The notes under the pieces: generated by a model
Told to the model about the DNA's origin: nothing
The model's input: only the letters and a program-made list of their open reading frames with translations
Database searches by the model: none
From: Terribacillus saccharophilus
GTDB taxonomy: Bacteria; Bacillota; Bacilli; Bacillales; Amphibacillaceae
Reading direction: 5' to 3'
Length of the DNA stretch: 64,000 bases
Assembly (NCBI RefSeq): GCF_002272745.1
Contig: NZ_NPBD01000001.1
Location: forward strand, 248,001-312,000
Shown here: positions 37,432 to 49,219 of the stretch, in pieces
Numbering within the stretch: position 1 is the stretch's first letter
Layout: each line of letters begins with the position of its first letter
Translations under genes and position numbers: made by a program

Positions 37432-39195
37432 ATGAAGATTAAAGACCAGCTTCAGCCTAATGGCCTGTTTATGAAGATGTTCCTTATAACTGTTGCACTT
37501 ATTATTCTAGTAGCTATCACCGTAATACTCACGACGATTCGAATGGCTGAACAATTTTTCGTTGAGAAGTTCAGCATCACCAATTCACAAATAATCGATC
37601 AAATTCAATATGATTTCGAGGAGTTGAATTACAGCATTGTAATGGCTGCTACTGATATCGGTCAGAGCAGCACAATCGAGGCTTTTTTATCAGAGGAAGA
37701 GCCGGATAATGAGCGTATCTATAGTCTTTACCTTGTGATGAGTCAAATTGATAATCTGCGAAAAGAGCTTGGAGATCAAAATGTGGAGATTGCAATCGCT
37801 GATCAAGATGCAATCTCATACAGGACGAACTTTACGTATTGGCCGGCAACCCCAACAGATATTCGTAATCATGACATTACGAAAACGATCACCAAGGAAC
37901 CGAATAAGCTGCTTTATTTTCAGGATTCACGAGAAGCATCCGATAATTATGTGATTGCGGCGAAGGCTCTTCTTGATCGGGAAACAGATCAATCATATGG
38001 CGCGGTGTACTTTCCGATTAAAGAGGGGCAATTGCGTTCCTTTTACACAGACTATGTGAAGCCGGGTAATGATTTTTATGTGCTGGATCGAAACGGAAAA
38101 GTGGTCTCAAGCAGTTTAACGAATGTAATTGGACAATCGCTTCCGGAGCTTAGTCAGCAGGCAGAGAATATGCAAACTGACGGAGAAACATACCGGGAGG
38201 TCGAGTTTCAGAATACCAATCAAATCATGCTGGCAGAATATCTGCCTTATTTCGATATGTATCTTGTTAATATGGTGGACAAGCAGACCGCTGTAGGCAA
38301 TCTTATTGATACAAAGCAGATTGCATTATTGCTTGCAGGTGTTGTTGTTCTTGCGCTAATCATTGTTTTCCTTGTTACGAAGCGGCTGACCAACTCCCTA
38401 TCGAAACTTGTTAAAGATATTGAAGCAGTACCAAAGAAAGGACTTAAGCGGCGCCTCGTATATGAAGGTACATACGAAACAAACCAAATTGGTCTTGCTT
38501 TCAACAGCATGATGGATGAACTTCAAGTGTATGTAGAAAAACTCATCGAAGCGCAAAAACAGCAGCGTCATGCTGAGCTGGCTGCATTACAGCAGCAAAT
38601 TAATCCGCATTTCCTCTATAATACAATGGCTTCCATCAAATTCCTGGTCATGATGGGGGAAAGAGAAGAAGCTGAGAAAACGATTGATGCATTCATTACG
38701 CTTTTGCAAAATACAATCGGCAATGTAGATGAGTCGGTTACCGTAGAGCTGGAACTACAAAATTTAAAAAACTATGTGCTAATCAATCAGAAACGTTACG
38801 GGGATAGGATTCAGGTACAGTTTATGGTGTCTCCGGATTGTTTGGACTATCTTATTCCGAAGCTGATATTGCAGCCTTTTATCGAGAACTCATTTTTTCA
38901 TGCTTTCAATAAAACGGCTAAAGGCACAATTTCGGTGCTTGTATGGAAAGAAGCAGACGACCTTGTATGTGAAATAGCCGATGATGGCGATGGGATGGAT
39001 ACGTGTACAGATCTGCCCAATACGAACCGCAATCGACAACTGTTTTCCGGTATAGGAGTTAAAAATGTGCATGAACGAATTCAGCTTCTTTATGGGACAG
39101 ATTATGGTGTGTCCATCACGAGTGAGACAGGTCAGGGTACGAAAGTGAGCTTAAGACTGCCTGCAGTAAAAGAAGATGAAAGAGATGTAATTTAA
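37432..39195 (+). CDS. YesM-type sensor histidine kinase
   Basis: 587 residues: membrane helix near 14-36, a large extracellular sensor (about 37-288), second helix near 290-312, HAMP linker, then His_kinase domain with phosphoacceptor His393 in QQQINPHFLYN, and an ATPase domain (ADDGDGMD N/G1 box, GIGVKNVHERI). This is the LytS/YesM class paired with AraC-type regulators and linked to sugar ABC transporters. GAGGAGG precedes ATG. It probably senses an extracellular galactoside, perhaps together with the binding protein. Confidence 0.88.
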   Translation: MKIKDQLQPNGLFMKMFLITVALIILVAITVILTTIRMAEQFFVEKFSITNSQIIDQIQYDFEELNYSIVMAATDIGQSSTIEAFLSEEEPDNERIYSLYLVMSQIDNLRKELGDQNVEIAIADQDAISYRTNFTYWPATPTDIRNHDITKTITKEPNKLLYFQDSREASDNYVIAAKALLDRETDQSYGAVYFPIKEGQLRSFYTDYVKPGNDFYVLDRNGKVVSSSLTNVIGQSLPELSQQAENMQTDGETYREVEFQNTNQIMLAEYLPYFDMYLVNMVDKQTAVGNLIDTKQIALLLAGVVVLALIIVFLVTKRLTNSLSKLVKDIEAVPKKGLKRRLVYEGTYETNQIGLAFNSMMDELQVYVEKLIEAQKQQRHAELAALQQQINPHFLYNTMASIKFLVMMGEREEAEKTIDAFITLLQNTIGNVDESVTVELELQNLKNYVLINQKRYGDRIQVQFMVSPDCLDYLIPKLILQPFIENSFFHAFNKTAKGTISVLVWKEADDLVCEIADDGDGMDTCTDLPNTNRNRQLFSGIGVKNVHERIQLLYGTDYGVSITSETGQGTKVSLRLPAVKEDERDVI

Positions 39196-39296
39196 TTCCA
39201 TAGCTGACAGTCTACACTGTCGACTTTAGGGAGCAGTATAGGAATGAATTAAGAGAGAAAATACAAATAACGAAAAATAATCCTAATACACCATAA

Positions 39297-39310
39297 TGAA
39301 AGCGTTATCA
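39297..39310 (+). promoter_or_regulatory. CcpA cre box before the galactoside transport operon
   Basis: TGAAAGCGTTATCA matches the cre consensus TGWAANCGNTNWCA at every defined position. It lies 110 bases upstream of the binding-protein start. A small inverted repeat GACAGT-CTAC-ACTGTC at 39206-39221 lies upstream and could be part of an activator site. Confidence 0.75.
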
Positions 39311-39419
39311 ATATAGAAATTAAATCCTAGTATGACTCAATAAATTCCTAACAGAAGATAGCGGACGCATGCTAAGATTTAATCAGAAAGACAGCGCTTA
39401 CAAAAAAGAGGGGGTAAAC

Positions 39420-40697
39420 ATGATGAAGAAGTTTTTAGCACTTTTATTTGTTAGTTTGCTCGTTCTGTCTGCGTGTTCTTCGGGTTCCGGCTCGGAAGCA
39501 GATGCAGATACGAACGATATCAAAGTTTGGGCATGGGATCCAAACTTCAATATAAAAGCAGCGGAGCTTGCGAAAACAGCTTATCAAGAAGAAAACAGTG
39601 AGCTGAATATTGAAATCATCGAGTATGCACAGGATGATATCATCCAAAAACTGAACACAAGTCTCAGCTCCGGAACAACGAAAGGTCTTCCAAACGTCGT
39701 TCTAATCGAGGACTATCGTGCACAAAGCTTCTTGCAGTCCTATCCAGATATGTTTTACGCGGTTGACGATGCAATCTCAATTGATGACTTTGCAAAGTAC
39801 AAACAGCCACCAACTAGCTTTGAAGGCAAACAGTATGGAGTTCCTTTCGATTCTGGTGTAGCTGGTTTGTATGTACGAACTGACTACTTAGAAGAAGCAG
39901 GCTACAGCATCGATGATCTAAAGGATGCTGATTGGGAGAAAGTGATTGAAATTGGTACAGCAGTGAAGGATGCTACAGGCAAGCAAATGATCACGCAGGA
40001 TCCAAAAGATCTAGGTCTATTGCGTATGATGATCCAGACAAGTGGTGCGTGGTATTTGGAGGAAGATGGTGTAACTCCGAATATAGCTAATAATGATGCG
40101 CTGAAAGAAGCATTCCGTCTGTATAAGGAAATGATTGATGTAGACTTGGTGAAACCGCATGCAGACTGGAGCCAGTACATTGCCACAATCAATAATGGAG
40201 ATATTTCCATGCTGCCAAGCGGTAACTGGATCACACCATCCGTTAAAGCGGAAGCATCCCAATCAGGTAAATGGGCAGTAGCACCGTTTCCTAAGCTTCC
40301 TGGCATGGAATCAGTGAATGCATCAAACTTGGGCGGTAGCTCCTGGTATGTACTGAACATCCCTGGTAAAGAAAAAGCAGCTGAATTCTTAGGCCAGACA
40401 TTCGGTGCCGACGGTGATTTCCATCAGCAGTTCGTTGAAGAAGTAGGCGGTGTCGGAACCTATCAGCCTGCAGCAGAAGGCGAAGCTTACCAAGCAGAAG
40501 ATGAATTCTTTGGCGGTCAGAAGATAATGTCTGATTTCGCAGCTTGGACAGAAGAAATTCCACAGGTCAATTACGGTCTTCATACGTATGTGATCGAGGA
40601 TATCCTTGCGAATGAAATCCAGAAATATTTGCAGGGCGAAGATTTAGATACGGTTATGGAAAACGCACAATCGCTGGCAGAACAGCAAGCGAAGTAA
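39420..40697 (+). CDS. Sugar ABC transporter substrate-binding lipoprotein
   Basis: 425 residues. The signal peptide ends in a lipobox (LVLSAC), followed by a family-1 extracellular solute-binding protein (IKVWAWDPNFNIKAAELAKTAYQ, PNVVLIEDYRAQSFL, GVPFDSGVAGLYVR, MLPSGNWITP). It is anchored outside and delivers sugars or oligosaccharides to the permeases. I choose ATG 39420 because AGAGGGGG precedes it. Context with the GH2 enzyme suggests beta-galactosides. Confidence 0.88.
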   Translation: MMKKFLALLFVSLLVLSACSSGSGSEADADTNDIKVWAWDPNFNIKAAELAKTAYQEENSELNIEIIEYAQDDIIQKLNTSLSSGTTKGLPNVVLIEDYRAQSFLQSYPDMFYAVDDAISIDDFAKYKQPPTSFEGKQYGVPFDSGVAGLYVRTDYLEEAGYSIDDLKDADWEKVIEIGTAVKDATGKQMITQDPKDLGLLRMMIQTSGAWYLEEDGVTPNIANNDALKEAFRLYKEMIDVDLVKPHADWSQYIATINNGDISMLPSGNWITPSVKAEASQSGKWAVAPFPKLPGMESVNASNLGGSSWYVLNIPGKEKAAEFLGQTFGADGDFHQQFVEEVGGVGTYQPAAEGEAYQAEDEFFGGQKIMSDFAAWTEEIPQVNYGLHTYVIEDILANEIQKYLQGEDLDTVMENAQSLAEQQAK

Positions 40698-40703
40698 ACC
40701 AAG

Positions 40704-40746
40704 TGCCCTGGGATGCCGCGAACACACGCTGCCTCCCGGGGCTTCT
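40704..40746 (+). other. Intercistronic stem-loop, probable mRNA processing or attenuation element
   Basis: GCCCTGGGA (40705-40713) pairs with TCCCGGGGC (40734-40742), extended by inner GC pairs around an AACACA loop. It is followed by only TTCTTT, so it would stop transcription partly or protect the upstream message. This fits higher expression of the binding protein than of the permeases. Confidence 0.6.
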
Positions 40747-40766
40747 TTCGAAAGGAGCCCAAATTT

Positions 40767-41702
40767 ATGAACATACCTGAAAAACTCGGACCGGAAAAAC
40801 TTGCAAAAAAACCAGCACCACGTCCAGCTCGTTCTCTCCGACTAAAAAATACATTGATCGGCTGGTCATTCGTTGCCGTAGCCTCACTGCTAATTGGAAT
40901 CTTCTATTTCTTCCCGATGGTGCAGGCATTGATAATGTCGTTCCAATCTGGCACTGGCGTGAATCTGTCATTCGTCGGATTCGAGAACTATATCCGTCTA
41001 TTCCAGGACCCTGTGTTTCTGACAACGGTAAAGAATACGGTCATCTATTTGATCATCCAAGTACCAGTCATGATTCTACTGGCATTATTCCTATCAGTTG
41101 TGCTGAACAATAAGACACTGAAATGGAAAGGTTTTTTCCGTACTGCCATTTTCTTACCGTGTGTGACATCTCTTGTTGCCTACTCAGTTGTGTTCAAGTA
41201 CTTATTTGCACCAGATGGCATCGTGAATATGACGCTGATGAAAATCAATCTTGTCTCTGAGCCTGTCCAGTGGCTGACAGATCCGTTTTGGGCGAAAATC
41301 ACTATCATTCTGGCAATCACATGGAGATGGACTGGCTACAATATGATCTTTTATCTATCTGCTCTTCAAAACGTGGATCAATCCATTTATGAAGCAGCAA
41401 AAATTGATGGAGCTTCCGCTATTCAGCAGTTCTTCAAAATAACGATTCCGATGCTAAAGCCAATCATTTTATTTACATCCATCACATCGACTATCGGAAC
41501 ACTGCAATTGTTCGATGAGGTCATGAACATAACAGCCGGCGGACCAGGGAATTCGACTATGACCATTTCTCAATATATCTATAACTTGTCCTTTAAATAT
41601 ACGCCTGACTTTGGTTACGCTGCTACTGTATCCTATGCCATCGTAATCCTGATCGTTATATTCTCGATCATCCAATTCAAAGCGGGAGGCGAAAAGAAAT
41701 GA
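40767..41702 (+). CDS. Sugar ABC transporter permease (MalF/LacF type)
   Basis: 311 residues, six membrane helices, EAA loop EAAKIDGASAIQQFFKITIPMLKP near residue 215. It is of the carbohydrate uptake (CUT1) family. Start chosen at ATG 40767 after AAAGGAG. It overlaps the next permease by four bases. Confidence 0.88.
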   Translation: MNIPEKLGPEKLAKKPAPRPARSLRLKNTLIGWSFVAVASLLIGIFYFFPMVQALIMSFQSGTGVNLSFVGFENYIRLFQDPVFLTTVKNTVIYLIIQVPVMILLALFLSVVLNNKTLKWKGFFRTAIFLPCVTSLVAYSVVFKYLFAPDGIVNMTLMKINLVSEPVQWLTDPFWAKITIILAITWRWTGYNMIFYLSALQNVDQSIYEAAKIDGASAIQQFFKITIPMLKPIILFTSITSTIGTLQLFDEVMNITAGGPGNSTMTISQYIYNLSFKYTPDFGYAATVSYAIVILIVIFSIIQFKAGGEKK

Positions 41703-42523
41703 AATCATCCAACAAAGTAATCGGTTATCTGTTCCTTAGCATCTGTGCAATCATTTCTATCTTCCCGTTTTACTGGATGGTTGTCAGCATGACAAACACA
41801 TCTTCTGACGTAACAAGGGGGAAATTGCTGCCGGGTGGACATTTTATTGAGAACCTTAAGAACCTGCTCCAAACAGTTGATTTGGTACCCGCATTAACGA
41901 ACTCTGCCATTATTGCAGTTTCTACAACAGTCCTTAGTTTGCTGATAGCATCTTTGGCCGGGTATGGATTTGAGATTTACCGCAGCAAGGCGAAAGATAT
42001 CGTATTCAATATCTTGCTGCTGTCCATGATGATTCCATTTGCTGCCTTGATGGTGCCTTTGTTCCGTATGTTCGGTAGCTTTACACCGATACTGCCGTTT
42101 ATCGGAATTGATACTCTATCGGCTGTTGTCCTGCCGACTATCACCACGGCATTTCTGATTTTCTTCTTCCGTCAAAGTACAAAGATGTTTCCAAAGGAAA
42201 TTTTGGAAGCAGGTCGGATTGATGGTTTGAAGGAGCTTGGCATCTTTTTCCGAATATATGTACCGACGATGAAGACAACATATGCAGCTGCAGCCATTAT
42301 TACATTCATGGCCAGCTGGAATAACTATCTCTGGCCGTTAGTTGTCTTACAATCGCCTGAAAACCAAACGATACCATTGCTCATTTCGAATCTTGGTTCC
42401 AGCTACTCACCGGATTACGGCATGATCATGATGGCGATCGTGATTGCTACATTGCCGACAGCGATCATATTCTTCTTTATGCAGAAACATTTCGTTGCAG
42501 GAATGATGGGTTCAGTGAAGTAA
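41699..42523 (+). CDS. Sugar ABC transporter permease (MalG/LacG type)
   Basis: 274 residues, six membrane helices, with the EAA loop EAGRIDGLKELGIFFRIYVPTMK near residue 165 and the C-terminal VAGMMGSVK ending typical of MalG. It forms the second half of the CUT1 membrane channel. There is no ATPase gene in the locus, so the importer must use a shared ATPase such as MsmX. Confidence 0.88.
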   Translation: MKSSNKVIGYLFLSICAIISIFPFYWMVVSMTNTSSDVTRGKLLPGGHFIENLKNLLQTVDLVPALTNSAIIAVSTTVLSLLIASLAGYGFEIYRSKAKDIVFNILLLSMMIPFAALMVPLFRMFGSFTPILPFIGIDTLSAVVLPTITTAFLIFFFRQSTKMFPKEILEAGRIDGLKELGIFFRIYVPTMKTTYAAAAIITFMASWNNYLWPLVVLQSPENQTIPLLISNLGSSYSPDYGMIMMAIVIATLPTAIIFFFMQKHFVAGMMGSVK

Positions 42524-42527
42524 CTAA

Positions 42528-45593
<3,066 letters not shown>

Positions 45594-45595
45594 AG

Positions 45596-45630
45596 AAAAC
45601 CCCCTCTGCTCAGGCAGAGGGGGTTTTGGT
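45596..45630. terminator. Terminator after lacZ
   Basis: AAAACCCCCTCTGC and GCAGAGGGGGTTTT form a 14-bp perfect stem with a 4-base loop. It can serve the convergent HmoA-like gene too. Confidence 0.92.
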
Positions 45631-45631
45631 A

Positions 45632-45955
45632 TTATGCAAAGCTCGCTTCTTCATATTGCAGCAATGTTTTCGTCATAACTGGTGCTTGATCTTTGTCTTG
45701 TTTTTCTTTGCGCATAGCACGGTGCTCTGCGACATGTGATTCACGAGAAATCCATGCTACGAAATCAGCTTTTTTATCCCACTTCGTAACGATAGCATAA
45801 GCGACTGTATCACTTTTTTTTGTATCTTTATTCCAGCATTCAGCTGAATGTAAGCCAGCTACATCAGTCAGCTCCTCCATCGTATGCTTTACTTTATTTA
45901 TAATTTTATCTTGGGCGTCGACTGCACCTTCGAAAATAACTTGATTGACAAACAT
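45632..45955 (-). CDS. Antibiotic biosynthesis monooxygenase domain protein, HmoA-like heme monooxygenase
   Basis: 107 residues, one ABM (ferredoxin-like) domain: AECWNKDTKKSDTVAYAIVTKWDKKADFVAWISRESHVAEHRAM. Length and the W-x-S/H pattern fit HmoA/IsdG-type heme-degrading monooxygenases. The upstream Fur-box-like sequence at 46020-46034 supports a role in iron release from heme. Without a structure-based check of the heme ligand the activity remains inferred. GAGGAGG precedes the ATG. Confidence 0.75.
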   Translation of the reverse strand: MFVNQVIFEGAVDAQDKIINKVKHTMEELTDVAGLHSAECWNKDTKKSDTVAYAIVTKWDKKADFVAWISRESHVAEHRAMRKEKQDKDQAPVMTKTLLQYEEASFA

Positions 45956-46019
45956 AGGAATGCCTCCTCATTAAAACTTGTTCTCCTTTAAAGCTACCAG
46001 AAAGCAGAGTGACAGTCAA

Positions 46020-46034
46020 TGAGAATGATTATCA
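46020..46034 (-). promoter_or_regulatory. Fur box before the HmoA-like gene
   Basis: TGAGAATGATTATCA differs at one base from the Fur core TGATAATNATTATCA. Read on the minus strand it lies directly before a TTGACT -35 candidate, a repressing position. Confidence 0.7.
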
Positions 46035-46140
46035 GTAATCGGGAGGGGATCTGTCTGCATGGAATCGACTTTATATAGAAGCTGAAGCATTGGGTCAAAA
46101 AGCTGACTGAGGTATCAACCGTATTGCCTAATGAAATGAA

Positions 46141-46172
46141 AAAGGGCTGTCGAATTATCTCGACAGCCCACA
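46141..46172 (-). terminator. Terminator after guaC
   Basis: GGGCTGTCGA and TCGACAGCCC form a 10-bp stem; on the minus strand it is followed by TTTTTC. Confidence 0.88.
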
Positions 46173-46175
46173 TTA

Positions 46176-47159
46176 TCAATATACTTTATCGCCATTGAAG
46201 ATGCTATTTTTTACAACAACATAATCAACGTTACGAATTGCTTCTAATTTCGTACCGCCAGCATAAGAGATGGAAGACTGAAGATCCTGTTCCATTTCTG
46301 TCAAAGTATCCTGAAGAGATCCTTTGTGCTCAACGAACATTTTCTTGCCTTCGACGTTACGTTTTTCACCTTTTTGGAACTCAGATGCAGAACCGAAATA
46401 TTCTTTGAAAAGCTTCCCGTCTTTTTCTACCGTCTCACCAGGTGATTCCTCATGACCAGCGAACAAGGAACCGATCATGACCATAGACGCTCCAAAGCGT
46501 ACTGATTTGGCAATGTCACCGTTAGTCCGGATACCACCATCAGCGATGATTGGTTTGCTTGCTGCTTTCGCACACCAGCGTAATGCTGCCAGCTGCCAGC
46601 CACCAGTTCCAAAACCTGTTTTGATTTTTGTAATACAAACTTTACCTGGTCCGATTCCTACTTTTGTTGCGTCCGCACCAGCGTTCTCAAGCTCTCGAAC
46701 GGCTTCGGGTGTACCGACGTTTCCAGCAATAACAAAGCTCTCAGGCAAATGCTTCTTGATATGTTGAATCATACGGATAACAGCATTGGAATGACCGTGT
46801 GCGATATCAATAGTAATAAATTCAGGTATCAAAGCTTTGCTTGCAAGTCCTTCAACGAAACCATATTCTTCTTCTTTAACGCCAACACTAATGGAGGCAA
46901 TCAGATTCTGTTCCTGCATTTTTATGATGAATGCTTCTCTTGTCTCAGGTTCAAAGCGATGCATCACATAGAAGTAATTATTTTCAGCCAAATAAGTGGC
47001 AATATTTTCGTCAATGATCGTCTGCATATTTGCCGGTACGACTGGCAGACGGAATGTATGGTTTCCAAGTGTAGCAGTCGTATCACATTCTGAACGGCTG
47101 TCTACTACGCATTTTGCGGGAATTAATTGAATATCTTCGTAATCAAATACATTTTCCAT
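46176..47159 (-). CDS. guaC: GMP reductase
   Basis: 327 residues, IMPDH/GMPR TIM barrel. The catalytic loop is [19 protein letters not shown] with Cys175, and the mobile flap reads [13 protein letters not shown]. The protein lacks the CBS domains of IMP dehydrogenase. It converts GMP to IMP and ammonia with NADPH in purine salvage. Length matches guaC of Firmicutes. No purine riboswitch or PurR-box was recognised upstream. Confidence 0.93.
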   Translation of the reverse strand: MENVFDYEDIQLIPAKCVVDSRSECDTTATLGNHTFRLPVVPANMQTIIDENIATYLAENNYFYVMHRFEPETREAFIIKMQEQNLIASISVGVKEEEYGFVEGLASKALIPEFITIDIAHGHSNAVIRMIQHIKKHLPESFVIAGNVGTPEAVRELENAGADATKVGIGPGKVCITKIKTGFGTGGWQLAALRWCAKAASKPIIADGGIRTNGDIAKSVRFGASMVMIGSLFAGHEESPGETVEKDGKLFKEYFGSASEFQKGEKRNVEGKKMFVEHKGSLQDTLTEMEQDLQSSISYAGGTKLEAIRNVDYVVVKNSIFNGDKVY

Positions 47160-47316
47160 GTTTATACCCCTCTAAAGACGAATTATTTTTGGTAGTTACT
47201 TTTATTTCGTTCGCCCTTTGGTACTATACAATAATTCAGAAAACAAAGCAAAGGTTTTTATTCAAAAAATAAAAATATAAATAATTGGGGTAGAATAAGA
47301 GGGGAGGGATAATAAA

Positions 47317-47970
47317 GTGAAATTACGAATGAAAATGATATATCGTACTCCCAAAGGAACGGAAGCGGAATTCTTATCGGATTATCTGCCACCGGGAGCC
47401 ACGCTTTTGCTGATGGAAGATATGCAGCAGAGCGGAAGAGTGCCTCAGATAGAACTTTTAGATCAATATGAGACAGAATGGACTATAAAAGAATTACGTA
47501 GCTATATGAAAGAACTGGAAACAGAGCCGCATAATGTCCGCATGTATGTGGATGGCGGTTTTGATAAGGAAACGGGTAGAGGTGGCCTTGGCTGTGTTAT
47601 TCATTACGAACAAAATCAAAAGAAGTACCGTTTGCGTCGCAATCAAGAGATGGAACAACTTATCTCAAATAACGAAGCAGAATATGCAGCACTGCATTTT
47701 GCTATAGGCGTTTTGTCGGAACTCGGAGTGAAAGCCCAGGAAATCGAGATATACACAGATTCCCGCACCGTCGTCAATCAAATGTCGGATGAGTGGCCTA
47801 TTTATGAAAAAGAACTGAAATATTGGGCAGACAAAGTGGATGATGTAGTGAAGGAAATTGGTTTAACGGTGCAATATGCCCATGTGGATAGAAAGCAAAA
47901 CAAGGAAGCGGATCAGCTCGCAAGCCAGGCTTTGAAAAGTATTCAAATAGACAGCACAATACAAAAATAA
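47317..47970 (+). CDS. Ribonuclease HI-like protein with extra N-terminal domain
   Basis: 217 residues. Residues about 74-207 form an RNase H fold with the full catalytic set: Asp79 (MYVDGG), Glu in NNEAEY at 118-123, Asp148 (IYTDSR) and Asp199 (NKEADQLA). Residues 1-70 are an extra domain rich in basic and acidic residues that I do not recognise. It probably cleaves RNA in RNA-DNA hybrids, like the YpdQ/YpeP group in Bacillus. GTG start with GGGGAGGGA upstream. Confidence 0.83.
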   Translation: MKLRMKMIYRTPKGTEAEFLSDYLPPGATLLLMEDMQQSGRVPQIELLDQYETEWTIKELRSYMKELETEPHNVRMYVDGGFDKETGRGGLGCVIHYEQNQKKYRLRRNQEMEQLISNNEAEYAALHFAIGVLSELGVKAQEIEIYTDSRTVVNQMSDEWPIYEKELKYWADKVDDVVKEIGLTVQYAHVDRKQNKEADQLASQALKSIQIDSTIQK

Positions 47971-48002
47971 CCGCCCAAGCAAAAGCTTGAGCGGTCATTT
48001 TT
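47968..48002. terminator. Bidirectional terminator
   Basis: ACCGCCCAAGC and GCTTGAGCGGT arms (one G-T pair) with AAAA loop, followed by CATTTTTATTT; it lies between convergent genes. Confidence 0.8.
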
Positions 48003-48390
48003 ATTTGGAAGTCTGTTGATCAAGAGCTTCAATCAAACTAGTCTTGGTTGAACCAGATGCTGCTTCCACTAATGTCTGGAAACGTTCTGTCAGCAATTCT
48101 TTGTTTTTATACTCCTGAGGATGGTTCTGATTGTAATAGAAACGGAAGATAGCTTCCTCAGAGAAATGCTGTTTTCCGATCTTAATCATAAATCCTACAG
48201 GAAGCTTATCATAAGCATATGCTGCTTTTGTCTCGACTAGCGGCGTTTCCGCTACAGCTGTTTCGTTTTCAGTTGCCAGCTGTTGAATTGCCTGCTTGAT
48301 GAATTTCTTACGAGCGCGCTTCTTCTTAGAACGCATGTTCATCTCAGCAAGAACTTTATCCAGACTTTCGGTTTTCGTAAGTACTGTCAC
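48001..48390 (-). CDS. Conserved-looking hypothetical protein
   Basis: 129 residues from a GTG with AGAGGAG upstream. It has a lysine/arginine-rich stretch (NMRSKKKRARKKFIKQAIQQL, residues about 18-38) and a C-terminal part with KLPVGFMIKIGKQHFSEEAIFRFYYNQNHPQEYKNKEL, predicted mixed helix. No signal peptide or membrane segment. No family recognised; the basic patch would suit nucleic acid binding, but that is only a possibility. Confidence 0.65.
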   Translation of the reverse strand: MTVLTKTESLDKVLAEMNMRSKKKRARKKFIKQAIQQLATENETAVAETPLVETKAAYAYDKLPVGFMIKIGKQHFSEEAIFRFYYNQNHPQEYKNKELLTERFQTLVEAASGSTKTSLIEALDQQTSK

Positions 48391-48490
48391 GACTAAAAAC
48401 TCCTCTATTATTGTCTGCAACCTCTATCATATGATATTTTCGCAGATTTTAGAAGTCTAGCAGTAGAATTGCTAACATTCTGACAAGTTA

Positions 48491-48772
48491 TCAATAATAG
48501 TAAGTGTCGGAATACGTTGGATCTGTGTCTGGAATAAGGGATACACCAATGATCATGAAAATGATGAAGAAAATGAAATAAATGATGATAACTGCGGCCA
48601 TTACGATGAATGTGGCAATGGCAAAGTTCCTTCTTGGATTGGCACGATCAGCTGCCCAGATGATCAGCATGATGATGTTGACAATCGGAATACCTGTCAA
48701 TACTAATGTCCATACCCATTGCATAATTCTCATTTGACCATTGCTTTGATGGTCTCTTTGTTGTGGTTCCAT
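48491..48772 (-). CDS. Small two-span membrane protein
   Basis: 93 residues. Two hydrophobic helices (QWVWTLVLTGIPIVNIIMLII and FIVMAAVIIIYFIFFIIFMII) joined by a WAADRANPRRNFAIA loop, then a TDPTYSDTYYY tail. AGGAGCG lies before the ATG. The loop pattern W-x-x-x-x-x-NP-x-R-N-F-A is seen in many small Bacillus membrane proteins of unknown function. Confidence 0.7.
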   Translation of the reverse strand: MEPQQRDHQSNGQMRIMQWVWTLVLTGIPIVNIIMLIIWAADRANPRRNFAIATFIVMAAVIIIYFIFFIIFMIIGVSLIPDTDPTYSDTYYY

Positions 48773-48883
48773 AAAAAAATCGCTCCTGACTAAGGTAAAA
48801 TAATGACAGAAATAACTATAATGGATAGTTTCTGTTAATTCAACCAGTGTCAGTAAGTACTTAAAAGCTGGTTTAGAGCCGTT

Positions 48884-49024
48884 TTAAGGACTTTTCTCCT
48901 GATTTGCTGCTCGCTCCAGCCTTTGTTTCGTTTCCAGCATTTCTTGTCGTGACATCGGATCAAAAAGTCCTTCCGCAAGGGCTCTATCAATATATTGGAT
49001 AGCTTTGTCCAATTGGGAATCCAT
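48884..49024 (-). CDS. Small hydrophilic protein, unknown
   Basis: 46 residues, MDSQLDKAIQYIDRALAEGL then FDPMSRQEMLETKQRLERAAN, predicted as two amphipathic helices. AAGGAG lies ten bases upstream of ATG. An overlapping open frame at 48850-49035 lacks a good site and is judged a shadow. No family recognised. Confidence 0.5.
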   Translation of the reverse strand: MDSQLDKAIQYIDRALAEGLFDPMSRQEMLETKQRLERAANQEKSP

Positions 49025-49219
49025 TTTGTCCACACTCCTTCTCCATAGGTTTTCTCTACTACCTTGTTTTGTTAACACTTCCAGTATAATGGCACATAAT
49101 TACATCCTTTATACTAGGTAAATTGCTGCCTGTTTTTCCGGAACAATTATCTTTCTATAGGTTGTCCGCCAACTCCTCTTTCGATATGCTTAATTTATTG
49201 AAAGGGTGAGGTGAAATGC

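Noticed and set aside
45994..46179. 61-codon minus-strand ORF between hmoA-like and guaC
   Set aside because: It covers the guaC terminator and the Fur box and lacks a ribosome site.
48850..49035. Alternative 61-codon frame overlapping the 46-residue gene
   Set aside because: Start lacks a suitable ribosome site and composition (Trp/Lys/Asn) looks like a shadow.
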